NCBI GenBank assembly: GCA_025890175.1
Contig: JANPYM010000018.1
Location: forward strand, 74,071-138,070
Source: Ciborinia camelliae
Taxonomy: Eukaryota > Ascomycota > Leotiomycetes > Helotiales > Sclerotiniaceae
DNA: 64,000 nt
Direction of reading: 5' to 3'
Shown in pieces: positions 34,668-45,710 of the stretch. The notes under the pieces are model-generated. The model saw nothing but the letters and a program-made list of their open reading frames with translations. It did no database searches and was not told the DNA's origin. The first letter of the stretch is position 1; every line of letters starts with the position of its first letter. The position numbers and the translations under genes are program-made.

Positions 34668-37495
34668 AGTGGTTAATTGCCGTTTTGTGTGGTGGAGAGT
34701 TGCATGCGTTGCTTGACAAGGGAATATTATGCATTAGCCGGTGTTTGCATTCGTTGCGATGTATGTAGTAGCTTCAGCTTTGTTCTTCGCAAACATTTTA
34801 GGGTGGGTGGATAGGTTACAGCGCAGAATACCGAGATATCAATTTGAGAAATGAAAAGCCCCTTTGGCACATATCTTGACTCGGGTGCCATGATTTTTTT
34901 TTTCGGGTTTGATTCATCGTTCATTCATTATTCATTCATTATCCGGCCCCATGGCTCATGTGATTCGGGACTTCACTGGGGTTTTTCTGAATCATCTTAT
35001 TTACATTAAATCAGAATGGGGCTTGCACTTTCTTTCATCGTCATCGTCATCATAGATCTTACGTTTCACTGGTAGGTACTACTAGGTAGGTACTAGGTAG
35101 GTAGGTAGGGGTTCACATTTCATGTAACCGACATGACCGACATGAAAAAGATATGCAAAGACATCCATCGTAAATGATGTGATATGATAATATGTGATGT
35201 GTGATAGGTGTGATCAACAAGCCCTAATAGATCTATCGGCATATATATATATAGGTATATATATATGAACATGAATCACATACTTTTCATTAAAATGTTT
35301 CATGTTCTTTTGATTGGAATTTGGAATTTGGATACGTTGGTAGCGAGTGAGTGAGTGAGTGAGTGTAGGTTACGTAGATTGATTGATTAGCTTGTGCGTA
35401 AGATAGATAGATAGGTAAGATAGGTGGGTAGATAGATATATATGTATGTATCAAGTCAAGTCAGTTAATAATGCCATGCCATGCCAGCCAGGAACGTAAA
35501 TTGTAAATTGTAATCATATAATATGACATGATACAATACAATATAATAAATACCAACTAGCCAGTCTCCGCTTCGTTAGTTCTCCCTTCTCCATTTTCCC
35601 TCCTCCCTTCTCCTTCCTCCCTCCTCCCTCCTCCCTCCTCCCCTGCATCTTATTATCTAGCTAGCTAGCTAGCTAGCTGTCGCTTTCCCTCGCCTGTACT
35701 TCCCTGAGCTGCCTTCCTGCTCCATTCTATCTAACATTCTATCTAATATTCCATCCAACATTTTCCTTCTACTTCTTTCTACCTGAGTTGATTGCTTCGT
35801 ACCAACTACCTACCTAGTTCGTCATGCCGAAAAATACTAGGTAGGTATGTATTATCGTATCATCGTATCATACTATGGTATCCTTAAAGGAAACTTGGAT
35901 TTTTATTTTATTGTATAATAACGTCGAGAAAAAATCGCACATCACACATCTCATATTTCTTTCTTTCTTTCTTTTTTTTTTTTTTTTTGGAAAAACATCA
36001 TCCTCTACCTAATATTCAACATCCAATACCTACCTACCTACCTACCTACCCACCCACCCACTTCTAGTTCAACATCCATCCCAGGCATCCCCACCCACCA
36101 TCAAATCAATCATAATCATAATCCCAATTCCCCAATTCCCCCACCCCCCGACAATCACAATCCGCCACAAACACCATTCACAAGAAAGCCATACGTACCA
36201 TTCTAGCGCATACTATCGGTAGGTAGATATCGATGCGACTTGCATTGCACGAGCCAGTGTGCTATAACGCCGTTTTATTCTAACCAGCTGGTGGATTTCC
36301 ATATTATGGGAGGAATCGTAGTGCAAAGAATGATGATGATGATGATGATGATGAGCGTTCCTGATATTTATTTTATTGTCCATGCGCCAAAAATGGGAGG
36401 AATTTAATTTTGCAAGCTTGCTGGAGAGAAAGAAGCGATGGCGCGAGAGAAGTTGGGAGGTGAGAGGAAGGATGGGGATGAAAGAGAGGTGGGGAGAAGG
36501 GGAAGTGGATGGGGATGGGGATGGGGATGGGGATGCAGGAGTTGGAGGCCAAGAAATGGAGATATGAAATATGAAGGAAAGGAAAGGAAAGGGGGAGAGC
36601 GGAGAGGGAGGCGAGGAGATGGATGGAAGGGCTTAAGGAGGTAGACGAAGTGGTGGAGGAGATAAAGAAGATAGTGGAGGGGGAGAAGAAAGTGGTTGCG
36701 CGATGGTGCAAAGAAGAACGAAGGGGCGAAGGAGCGGAAGGCCTTGGCCCCAGGAAATGAGCAAAAAGATTGAGAGCACTGGTGGAGTAGATAGAGAGTC
36801 ACGGGATGGAAACTCCCCTGCTGGATTCCGGCTACTGCCTCAAAGACATGAGATGATATAGACAGAAGCACAGACGAGCACAATGCATTTTAAAGACAAG
36901 ATAGATCAACGAGAGAACCAATAACATATAGATCCATATTGACACTGGAACTAGGGAATCAATCAACCCCGTCAAGTAACACAGATGATGGTAAGGTATT
37001 GTCTGTAACCAACCAAGCTCTGCCATCCCATCCCATCCCCTCCGATTCTATCCAACCTTGGAAAGATGACAATCCAACCGAACGCGAACTCCCCCACTCC
37101 GATAGATTACCCCAACCCAGTTCCATTCCACTTGCTTGCTACTTGCTCGCGTTTTTATACAGCAGGTTTGCATGACACCGCATTCGATACCCAAACAAAG
37201 GCTCAAGCTGAAAACAAACCCAAGGAAGCAAGGATCCAATCCCAAACACCCCCCAAAAACGCCATGCTCAAGATCAGAGATACTGTAATGATTATTACGA
37301 AAAATAAATGGGTATAGAAAAGTAAGGATTGCTTGTATGTAAAAGACAAAATGTGCGTTGCAAAAAGGATTGTATATGGATTGAAAAAAGTAAGATTCAA
37401 CCTTATGCGTGTAGTAGGTATGTGATTATTCAAGATTCATTACTCATATCAAGGATCTCGTCTCCTTTCCTATAGAAAGCCTAATCAAAATGATT
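34668..37495. other. 2.8-kb convergent intergenic region, repeat-rich
   Basis: No gene called. It contains TAGG/GGTA repeats (35085-35110), GAGT repeats (35346-35366), CTAG repeats (35657-35680), TTTC then poly-T (35958-35989), CTAC repeats (36030-36055), GAT repeats (36331-36353) and a GGGGAT tract (36508-36535). A minus frame of 159 codons at 36404-36883 is the complement of purine-rich repeat DNA. Confidence 0.5.
36508..36535. repeat. GGGGAT tract, predicted G-quadruplex
   Basis: GGATGGGGATGGGGATGGGG continues as GATGGGGATG, giving four GGGG runs separated by two bases. This is a textbook quadruplex-forming pattern on the plus strand. Confidence 0.7.
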
Positions 37496-39161
37496 TTAAT
37501 GATTTTGGCTACCTTGGCTATGTGGGCCATGGCCGTCCTCTTCCGTAACTCCCAATGTCATTGGACTTCCTGGGTCAACATGAATGGATGGCAAAGATCC
37601 CAATCGTAGACTAGGTAGTTGCGGGATGCCGCCAACACCTCGAGTTGAGCGGGCAGATGTACGTCGCTCATTCCTGGGGACAAGAGCTGAGTTTGTACTG
37701 TGGGTACTCATCCTTCTTACTGTCATTAGCTCATCCAAGTTGTGCGATCTTCGGGATCCTGACGTCTCCAAAGAGGGTCCCTCCCCTTTCCCATATATTG
37801 GACTTGAATAATCGGGAGGAGGTTCCGTCATGTGATGCGGCAGGGATGATGCTTCTGCTTGTGGTGTATCTAGTGATACATTTTCATATCCAGGAGGACT
37901 ATTCAAAGGGATATCGTCATGATCTATCATTTCAGGGCTACTTCCGGCTCTATCTTCATGATTATCATTTGAGTCCTCACGGGCTATAGAATGACGAAGT
38001 GGACTATCTGCCCGGGAATTCGCTCGGGATCTCGTAAATCCCGGAGAAGGCAGATCTGAATTCACCGTATCAATACTTAATACTGAACCTGCACTTCGTT
38101 CTCTTCGATGATAATGGCTGCTCGCGGCCATACTGGCTGCATCGCCAAGTAATCCTTGTCGTTCGCTTTCATCGCTGTTCGCGCGTAACCGTGTGCCATC
38201 ATGTCTCGCAACTCCCAAAGCGCCATATGCAACAGATGAAACTGCCCGTTGGCGTTCTTTCTTGATCCTGTCATGTTCTGCTCTGAGCTCTTCGACAGTT
38301 GGTCCAGTAGTGATATTTGCTGGTCGAGATTGAAGTTCTCTCAATGCAACATGGTCTCCTCGTTCCCTGGCTTCTCTTCTTAATCGTCTCCTCTCTTCCC
38401 GCTCCTCATTTTCCCGTCGCCTTGCAATTCGAACCTGATATAATGCCTCCATCTCTGCCTCCCGCTGTGACTCTTCCTCGTCAATAGTCTCCGGAAATTC
38501 TAGAACGACATCAATGCCTCCTCGATCCCCCTCCCTTCCTAACACCTGCTCATTCTGTCCCGGAGTCATGTTGTAAGCCGGTAAAGTCATTACTGAGCGG
38601 ACCGAAGTATTCCTATCAACGCCTCCAGCGTTGTTGTTTGCGCCATTTTCGACAGCAGTTCGAGTGGCATTATTGGATGAACTTCCACCGATACCAGACA
38701 CACCGGCTGCTCCTGTGTATTCGTGGGGATCATTCTGCTCTGGCAGGCGATATTGATGAGCTTCAGGTTCCCAGCTCTCCCATACCTTTTTTAAAAATAG
38801 TGTCGGGATGTACTTCGGGTTCTTGTGTTTAATTCGGGTTCGACGGATGAGATAAAGTGCAAATAGAAACGCCAAAAGTCCCACTAGGGTGATTACGATT
38901 GCCTGTAACAGGAGATTATTAGAATGAATCTTGGAATTCGAACATATTTATGTGCAAAATATGCTGGGTACATACAATAATATAAGTCGGTTTGGTATCG
39001 GAGTTTGGTGGTTGTTGAGGCAATTGAGTTGCAATAGGACTAGCAGTGGCAGTAGGATCTAAAGACGATATTGTAGTAGAATGGTTATGTTCCGTGCTTG
39101 ATGAAGCTCCATTGGTAGGCGGGCCATTCTGCCGCCTTGACAGACCACGGACAGGGTACAT
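37496..39161 (-). CDS. Single-pass membrane protein with two PPxY motifs, 530 aa
   Basis: Two exons, 39161-38976 and 38902-37496, joined across GTATGT...TTACAG in phase 0. The join completes a membrane helix, TYII-AIVITLVGLLAFLF, at about 59-80. The ~58 residues before it are Ser/Thr/Pro-rich; no clear signal peptide is seen, so it may be a type III (Nout) protein. The cytosolic part has an Arg/Glu-rich helix (~215-260), long Ser-rich disordered stretches and two PY motifs, PPGY near 397 and PPDY near 422. PY motifs bind the WW domains of Rsp5/Nedd4 ubiquitin ligases, and membrane-anchored PY proteins often act as adaptors for transporter turnover. That role is inference; I recognise no named orthologue. 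Confidence 0.75.
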
Positions 39162-41737
39162 TGTAGAACAATGGTGGCTATGACTTGAAAGATGTTTTCC
39201 CGGTGCAGAACCAAAGCTCGTTTGGAAGATTGGTCACCTCATTTGAAGTCTAAGCTGACATTTGACCTTTTTCGTCGTCGTGGTCGTCGTCGTAAGTGGT
39301 CGGTAGGCTGGGGGTCGCGAGCGGCAATTGCGTGTTTTTTAATCGCGCTGACAAGGTTGATTTGAACGAGTTCCCAATTATGCGATCCTCACTCAGTATT
39401 GGGTTGTGGAACTGTTTAATGGTATAATATGAGAAATACTTATTACTGAGTCAGGAGAAGGGATTCGCAAGAATATCACTGGGAGTGAATGTGTGTACTC
39501 GAGTATGTACGGAGCTGGAGTACCAAGGTACCTAGGTATATACAAATCAAGTGAATGGAAGATTGGAGAGAAGCAAGAGGTGAGAAGTGAGAAGTGAGGG
39601 CGTCTCGTCTCTTCTTTCACCCGAAAGTCCCATGATATTTTTGATTTCATTGGATGAACAGTAACTACTAGGTACGTACCTTGTCGAGCGCCACTGTGTA
39701 TAGGTATTATTTACCTATTTATTTATGGTGACAGGCCACAGATTGGTAGATTACCTACCTAGCTGCAAGTCAGTGGAACCCTCACCTCATCTACCTAGAT
39801 CCCAAATGTGTGCTTATGAGATCTCGTAATTATAATGAAAATGGAATACAGTATTCACAACCAATCAATGTATAGAGTATGTGTAATCTGCAATGAGTGA
39901 TTTATTACCTATTGTATAAAAGTTTCAAGTTTCAAGCGACAACTCTCAAATTTCAATGCAATGAGAACCTACGATAATATCAATGTAATATAATATAAGG
40001 GTTATGACTTATGTTGCCCTAGAGTTTCAACTTTAGATAATACCTACTAGGGACGTACCTCTAGTTTAAAGATTTCATCTACGTAGTATCTACTCCTCCT
40101 CCTCCTCCTCCTCCTCCTCCATCCATGATCCAGGGGAATTATACCCACTAGCCTCTAGGTAGTTAGTTCCCCACCATAGTTCGTATAAATCTCATACATG
40201 TCACAAAATCTTGTTCGCTTGCCAAATTATTGCATATCATTATTATTGGAGCTTTGGAGGTCGAGACTCAAGATCGGGATCCTTTGATTCCCTTTCAAAT
40301 CTTGCAGCAAGCACACACGTGGGGTTAGAAAACAATTGAAAAGTGCTTATTTCAACTGAATCTTGATTAATTTGCCTACCTAGGTAGCGATGGGTATCCC
40401 GAGTCCTGGCTTGATTTGCCTTCTTCTTATTCTTCTTCTCATGAAATTAGTGCAGTAGATATCTTACTTGACTGAAGTCCGAATCGAATGATATACATAA
40501 AGCAAACCAAGTATCCAATAGGTGTGATTCGACTTCTGTTTCTTCGAATTTCATAGATACAGCTAAAATTTATACAATCCCTAAAGGTGTCTTGCACCCC
40601 TGAGTTTAGCGGTCCTCGCACCAAACAAAGTTTGCATATTGTACAAATTCAACATGCTAACCGCCGCATTCAATATCTATGAAACTCGAATTCTTTTCTC
40701 AAACATCACTTTCTTCAACTCCCTGTTCAGTGTCAATACCCACTACTGGCATGCCCATTCTACTTCACCATAAAAGACCGACCTTTTCATAAACAACCTG
40801 CAATCCAACCCCACTCCCATGATGCCTCATCAGCCTTACCGCCACTGAATAATTTGATGACAATCCCGATTATTGGAAGCTAAGACTTTGCTATCACAGT
40901 ACATACTATTCTGTTCTTGATACGTTGTCTGGCGATAACATACAACCGTATCTGTGATATTATTCATGAAGCTATATCCATATCAAGGCAACTGTGGCGC
41001 ACTGGAGTGGTTGTGTTGATATGTTTTAAGGCGGGATTTGATTGGATTTGTGAGATCGTGCTCGCTTTTCCGAAAATGGCTCATGGAGTGCCGGTAGGGT
41101 AGGAAGAAAAGTGGAGGGGCTGTCTAGACTATATAGTGGTACGGGGAGTTAGAGTTTTGAATGCTACTGTATGTAGTATGTGCATTGCCCAAGTGTGTAG
41201 CGTTCGCTGTGGTAGGGGATGGAGATTGAAATTAAACGAGTAGAAGCATGTTTCTGCGCGATGTCACAAAGTGGTTGATGCTGACTTGTTGAGACCATAA
41301 TTTCTTACAATAAACTTTAGTATGCCTCTTGGAGGTTTTTTGGCTCCTAGTTTATTAATACTATTAGAAAAATGGTTAAATGGCTCTACCCAACTTCCGA
41401 GTTGTTCCTCCAACCAGGTACGGATTATTGCTCCTCAATAACCTTAAGCACATTATGATTGCCCTGGCATATTTAGATACTCGAGAGCTACATCTAGATG
41501 TATTGCCTGTATTGTACTCAATTTGGGCATTTTAAGATGTGCAGGCGAGTCCCACTCCATAGTGAATGACATTAATTGACATTAATATCACAAAACACCG
41601 TAAAAATGAATAGACTCGGATTGTGAGACCGGCATGCAATTGGCGTGGAGGATGTGATATCTCGTTAAATACTGTACAAACAAGCGCCGTTGATGCTTCT
41701 GGAATACTTGTTAAGATATAATATATGCACCGGATCA
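39162..41737. other. 2.6-kb intergenic region
   Basis: It lies upstream of the PPxY protein gene and downstream of the mS26 gene. It contains CGTCGT repeats (39272-39295) and a CTC trinucleotide tract (40093-40120). All frames are under 90 codons and look like chance. Nothing else recognised. Confidence 0.5.
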
Positions 41738-42643
41738 TCAAAAGTCCACCTTTCCACCTGTCAATTCCTCTGCGATGCGCTGAATTCTCTTCCCAGTGAT
41801 TACAGCAGGATGTGAATAGTTTGCGACGGCGGTCCTGTGGGTATTATTGACGCCTGAAAGCATATCCTGGACAGTGGGTGGTTTTTCCAGTACCTCCCAG
41901 ATATTTCTCTTATGCAACAAATTCTTGTCATAGGGATCCGTGAAGATCTCGTCAATCTTCGCATTCAATTGCTCCTCTGTTGTGATGAACGACCTCGCCT
42001 TCATGTATAGCGTATGCAATGCATTCTTCCTCTGTTCCTCCCTTTCAGCTTCCTTCCTCTGCACCCTCAATGCCTTCTGCGCAAGCTCACTTTCTCTTTC
42101 TGGGTCGGGAACAAAACCAACTTGCAGTTTCGACATGGCTTCCGTAATGGTAGGATTCATCAGCCTCTCATCCTCTCGTTGCGGAGCCTTTAATCTTAGT
42201 TCATTGGCCTGTCGTTTCGAGTAACTCTTAGCTGCAACTATTTGCTCCTGGTGTAATTTTCTCTTATGAAGTTCCACCAATGCCTCCTTCAAGCTTTCCC
42301 GTCTTTGAGTTGCTAGCCGATGCTTCCACGCAACATAATCGTTAGGGTTTTTGGGAGGCTTCGCTGGTTCGCGAGTTGCGGCATCCAGATACTTTTTGGA
42401 AATCTTGTCAGGTCCGCGGTTGGGGAAAAGATTTCGCGGAGGTGGTAAAGTTCCTTTGATATCTCGGTGTCCTCGGGCATCTGGTTGTAGAGTAGTGGGT
42501 ATTTCGATAAACCTGGGGTTTTCTGGACCAATGGCGCTACATGAGGCAGTGATGGAGAAATTTCGAGAGGAGATCGCAGTTGATTGAGTTGACCTGCATC
42601 GTCCAACGAAAACCAGGGAGCTTTTAGACATAGTTGAAGACAT
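41738..42643 (-). CDS. pet123: Mitochondrial small-subunit ribosomal protein mS26 (Pet123)
   Basis: Intronless, 301 aa. The N-terminus is Ser/Arg-rich without acidic residues for ~35 residues, as expected of a mitochondrial presequence. The core has NRGPDKISKKYLDAATREP, a long Arg/Lys/Glu-rich helical region (~105-215) and a C-terminal stretch with PPTVQDMLSGVNNTHR. This pattern fits the fungal mitoribosomal protein Pet123/mS26, which binds near the mRNA channel exit of the 37S subunit and is needed for mitochondrial translation. The ATG at 42643 is followed five codons later by another; either is possible. The gene is divergent from nog2 with 332 bp between start codons. Confidence 0.8.
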   Translation of the reverse strand: MSSTMSKSSLVFVGRCRSTQSTAISSRNFSITASCSAIGPENPRFIEIPTTLQPDARGHRDIKGTLPPPRNLFPNRGPDKISKKYLDAATREPAKPPKNPNDYVAWKHRLATQRRESLKEALVELHKRKLHQEQIVAAKSYSKRQANELRLKAPQREDERLMNPTITEAMSKLQVGFVPDPERESELAQKALRVQRKEAEREEQRKNALHTLYMKARSFITTEEQLNAKIDEIFTDPYDKNLLHKRNIWEVLEKPPTVQDMLSGVNNTHRTAVANYSHPAVITGKRIQRIAEELTGGKVDF

Positions 42644-42975
42644 TGTATTCGATCACTGCCGTGGTAAATGACGGCGATGGGTATCAGAGGGGTGAGACGC
42701 AAATTGGCAGATTGTTTGATTCAGGATCCCGAGGTCATTCTAGCAAAGGAACTCGCCGTCTTCACCTCAAAATCTAAGTTGATAAAATATCTTTGGTGAG
42801 CGGAAATATGCTAGTGCACCTAGCCACACTTTAGCGCGACGCACTTCAGCCACAAATCCCAAAATCTCTAAAAAACTCTTTTTCAAGCACCAACAATTCT
42901 CTCTTCTTCTTCATTATTTTTTTTTTTTTTTCTCAACCCAAAAATTTCATCGCGCATTGCGCAACAAACATCAAA
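42644..42975. promoter_or_regulatory. Bidirectional promoter, mS26 / nog2
   Basis: 332 bp separates the two start codons. The nog2 side has a TCTCTTCTTCTTC run followed by a poly-T tract (about 42918-42932), typical of fungal leaders. No TATA box is obvious. Shared control of cytosolic and mitochondrial ribosome biogenesis is inference. Confidence 0.6.
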
Positions 42976-45314
42976 ATGGGTACCGGTAAGAAAGAAGCAA
43001 ACCGAAAGGTTAAGCAAGGGAAAGTAGGAGATGGCATGGCCAATGTTAAGACCAAGGGCGAGAACTTTTATCGGTATGTCCCTGCTGTTACATTCATTGA
43101 CGGAACAAGACCTAATTGATGAATAGCACTGCGAAGCAGGCGAAGACCCTTAACATGTTTAACGAGGGCAAAGCTCGACACAATGCAGCAGGAAAGGTTA
43201 CTCAAGCCGCAACTTTCCAAAGTAGAGAAACAAAGCCCGCACGTATTGAGCCCAACAGAAAATGGTTTACAAATTCGAGAGTCATTGGTCAAGAGGCCTT
43301 GACCTCTTTCCGAGAAGCGATGGCAGAGCGAGCGAGTGACCCTTACTCAGTGTTGCTGAAGACTAACAAATTGCCAATGTCATTGATCCGCGATGGGCAA
43401 GGAAAAAATGGATTGAAGCAACACCAAGCCAAAATGGCAGTCGAGGCGTCTCCATTCAGTGATACCTTTGGTCCAAAAGCACAACGAAAGAGAGTCAAGC
43501 TTGGTGTCAGTTCGTTGGAAGATCTTGCCGATGATAGCGTCAAAAGTCACGATACATATCTGGATCGTCTCGAACAAGCAAAGCTTTTGAGTGGAACTTC
43601 AAACGATCCCGAGGCCGTTGGAGAAGCTGCTGCAATTGATGATGGGCAAATCACCAGTGCTCGAGAGGCAATTTTCAGCAAAGGTCAAAGCAAACGTATA
43701 TGGAATGAACTCTACAAGGTTATTGATTCTTCAGATGTGGTCATACATGTTCTAGATGCCAGAGATCCTTTGGGAACTCGTTGTCGAACTGTCGAAAAGT
43801 ACATCAAGGATGAAGCACCGCATAAACATTTGATCTTTGTACTCAATAAGTGCGATCTTGTGCCTACCGGAGTTGCTGTAAGTTTAAACCTCCTTCGAAT
43901 CGTCTATTTCTCTCTACCCATCTTCTGCCCTCTCCCATGTTCCATCGTTAAGTCAAGGCGCCTTCTGCATTCTGTGCTCCTCACAATGGAAGAAAGTCTG
44001 TTACAACTTTGGTAGATTGAGTTCATTCTCGCCGCTCTTGGTCTTCGGGTCTTGAGTAGGCAGCTCACCGTCTTGGAGAGTCTGTCGCAAAGAGTTTGAT
44101 AATGTTTCGTTTGAGTTGAAGTCCACTTCCTCTTTAACCAGTGGCTTGTGGTGGTTTTCTTAGTAATGATTCATACATTTCACCAGTGCACATAGTGCTA
44201 TTATTTCACATGCAATATTATTGATAGCATATGCTAATTATACTGCAGGCTGCTTGGGTACGATCCCTCTCCAAAGACTATCCCACACTTGCTTTCCACG
44301 CATCTATAACAAATTCCTTTGGGAAAGGTTCCCTTATACAACTCCTCCGCCAATTCTCCTCCCTACACGCCGATCGCAAACAGATCTCCGTTGGCTTCAT
44401 TGGATACCCAAATACAGGCAAATCATCAATCATTAACACGTTACGAAAAAAGAAGGTCTGCACAGTAGCTCCAATACCGGGCGAAACAAAAGTTTGGCAG
44501 TACATTACACTCATGAAGCGTATTTATCTTATTGATTGTCCTGGAGTAGTTCCTCCAAGTACTACCGACACACCCCAAGATATTCTACTACGAGGTGTAG
44601 TTAGAGTTGAAAATGTTGAACACCCAGAACAATATATTCCTGCAGTTTTGAGTAAAACTAAACCCCAACACATTGAAAGAACATATGCTCTCAAGGGTTA
44701 CAAAAATCACATTGAATTCTTAGAGTTGTTAGCGCGAAAGGGAGGAAGATTATTACATGGAGGTGAACCTGATGTCGATGGTGTAGCCAAGATGGTCCTC
44801 AATGACTTCTTGAGAGGCAAGATTCCATGGTTCACTCCACCTCCCAAACTAGAGGGCCCAGAAGAAACCCAAGTTAAAGAAGGTCGAGAAGGTAGACTGG
44901 GCGAAATGCCAAAGAAGAGAAAGAGGGATGATGCTGGTGAATCAGTAGCTGACACATCTATCGGAGATATCGCCTCAACGGCCGCGGCTGATGATGAAGA
45001 TGATGATTCGTAAGTTTCTGAATAAAGCCCATACACTCGGACCTCAAACTAACATACCCTGCAGATTTGAAGGCTTTGGTAGTGATAACGAAGATGGTGG
45101 TGTTGAGTTAGATGATGTCGCTGATGCTGAAACCATTGATAAAGCTTTCGGTATCGAGTCTGATGAAGAAAGTGAGGCTGACGATACCGAGGAACCTGCC
45201 GAGCCGGAAGACGACACTGAGGCTGCCAATGAGCAACTTCGAAAGCAACTCCAAAAAGACTCAAATCCTCCGAGGCGGAAACAGCCACCAAGGAACAGAG
45301 GTAAAAAGACTTGA
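42976..45314 (+). CDS. nog2: Nucleolar GTPase Nog2, 60S ribosome assembly
   Basis: Four exons, 42976-43073, 43127-43877, 44249-45009 and 45065-45314, giving 619 aa. The start [16 protein letters not shown] matches Nog2 proteins. It is a circularly permuted GTPase: the G4 motif NKCD comes first (about 273), followed by the P-loop GYPNTGKSS (335) and DCPG (379). An N-terminal NGP1NT region (~35-215) precedes the GTPase domain, and the C-terminus is acidic then basic (NRGKKT end). Nog2 binds pre-60S particles and acts as a checkpoint before nuclear export. The second intron (371 bp) is several times longer than the others. Two exon-internal stops in partial frames disappear once the junctions above are used. 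Confidence 0.92.
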
Positions 45315-45710
45315 GTGCTTGTGTAGATAGAATAAATTAATGTTAATGTCAATGATACCCCCCAATAATGATCAAGGTGTCCCATGCTTTATGTGACATG
45401 ATGGTGGCTTGCTTCTGTGTGGTATAATAATGAGAAAATTGAGGATTTGTTGCCGGTCAAAGTTCTTCACATATTTTTTGAGTGGCATTGAATGAATCTT
45501 CAGGCTTTGGAATATATTGTTTTCTCGAACAGAGTGACTATGTACTGTCAAGAACACATGGCTACATCTCATAAGTGTCCACCCTTCTAGTACATCGTGT
45601 AATGTATTTCTCATGAACCAGCAGCTTTGTGCACACCCACTACACTGTATTATAGTAAAGTCCCGCCCCATATTATGTATCTGCCCTCCTTGAACCTTTC
45701 CCATCATCTA
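45315..45710. other. Convergent 3' flanks, nog2 / fab1
   Basis: Just under 400 bp between two stop codons. A 111-codon minus frame at 45372-45707 is unsupported. No terminator signal recognised. Confidence 0.5.

Noticed and set aside
36404..36883. 159-codon minus frame and overlapping 112-codon frame
   Set aside because: Both are translations of a purine-rich repeat tract; the proteins are Phe/Pro/Ser/His-periodic.
45372..45707. 111-codon minus frame downstream of fab1
   Set aside because: It lies after the spliced fab1 stop at 45711 and has no recognisable similarity; most likely 3' UTR.
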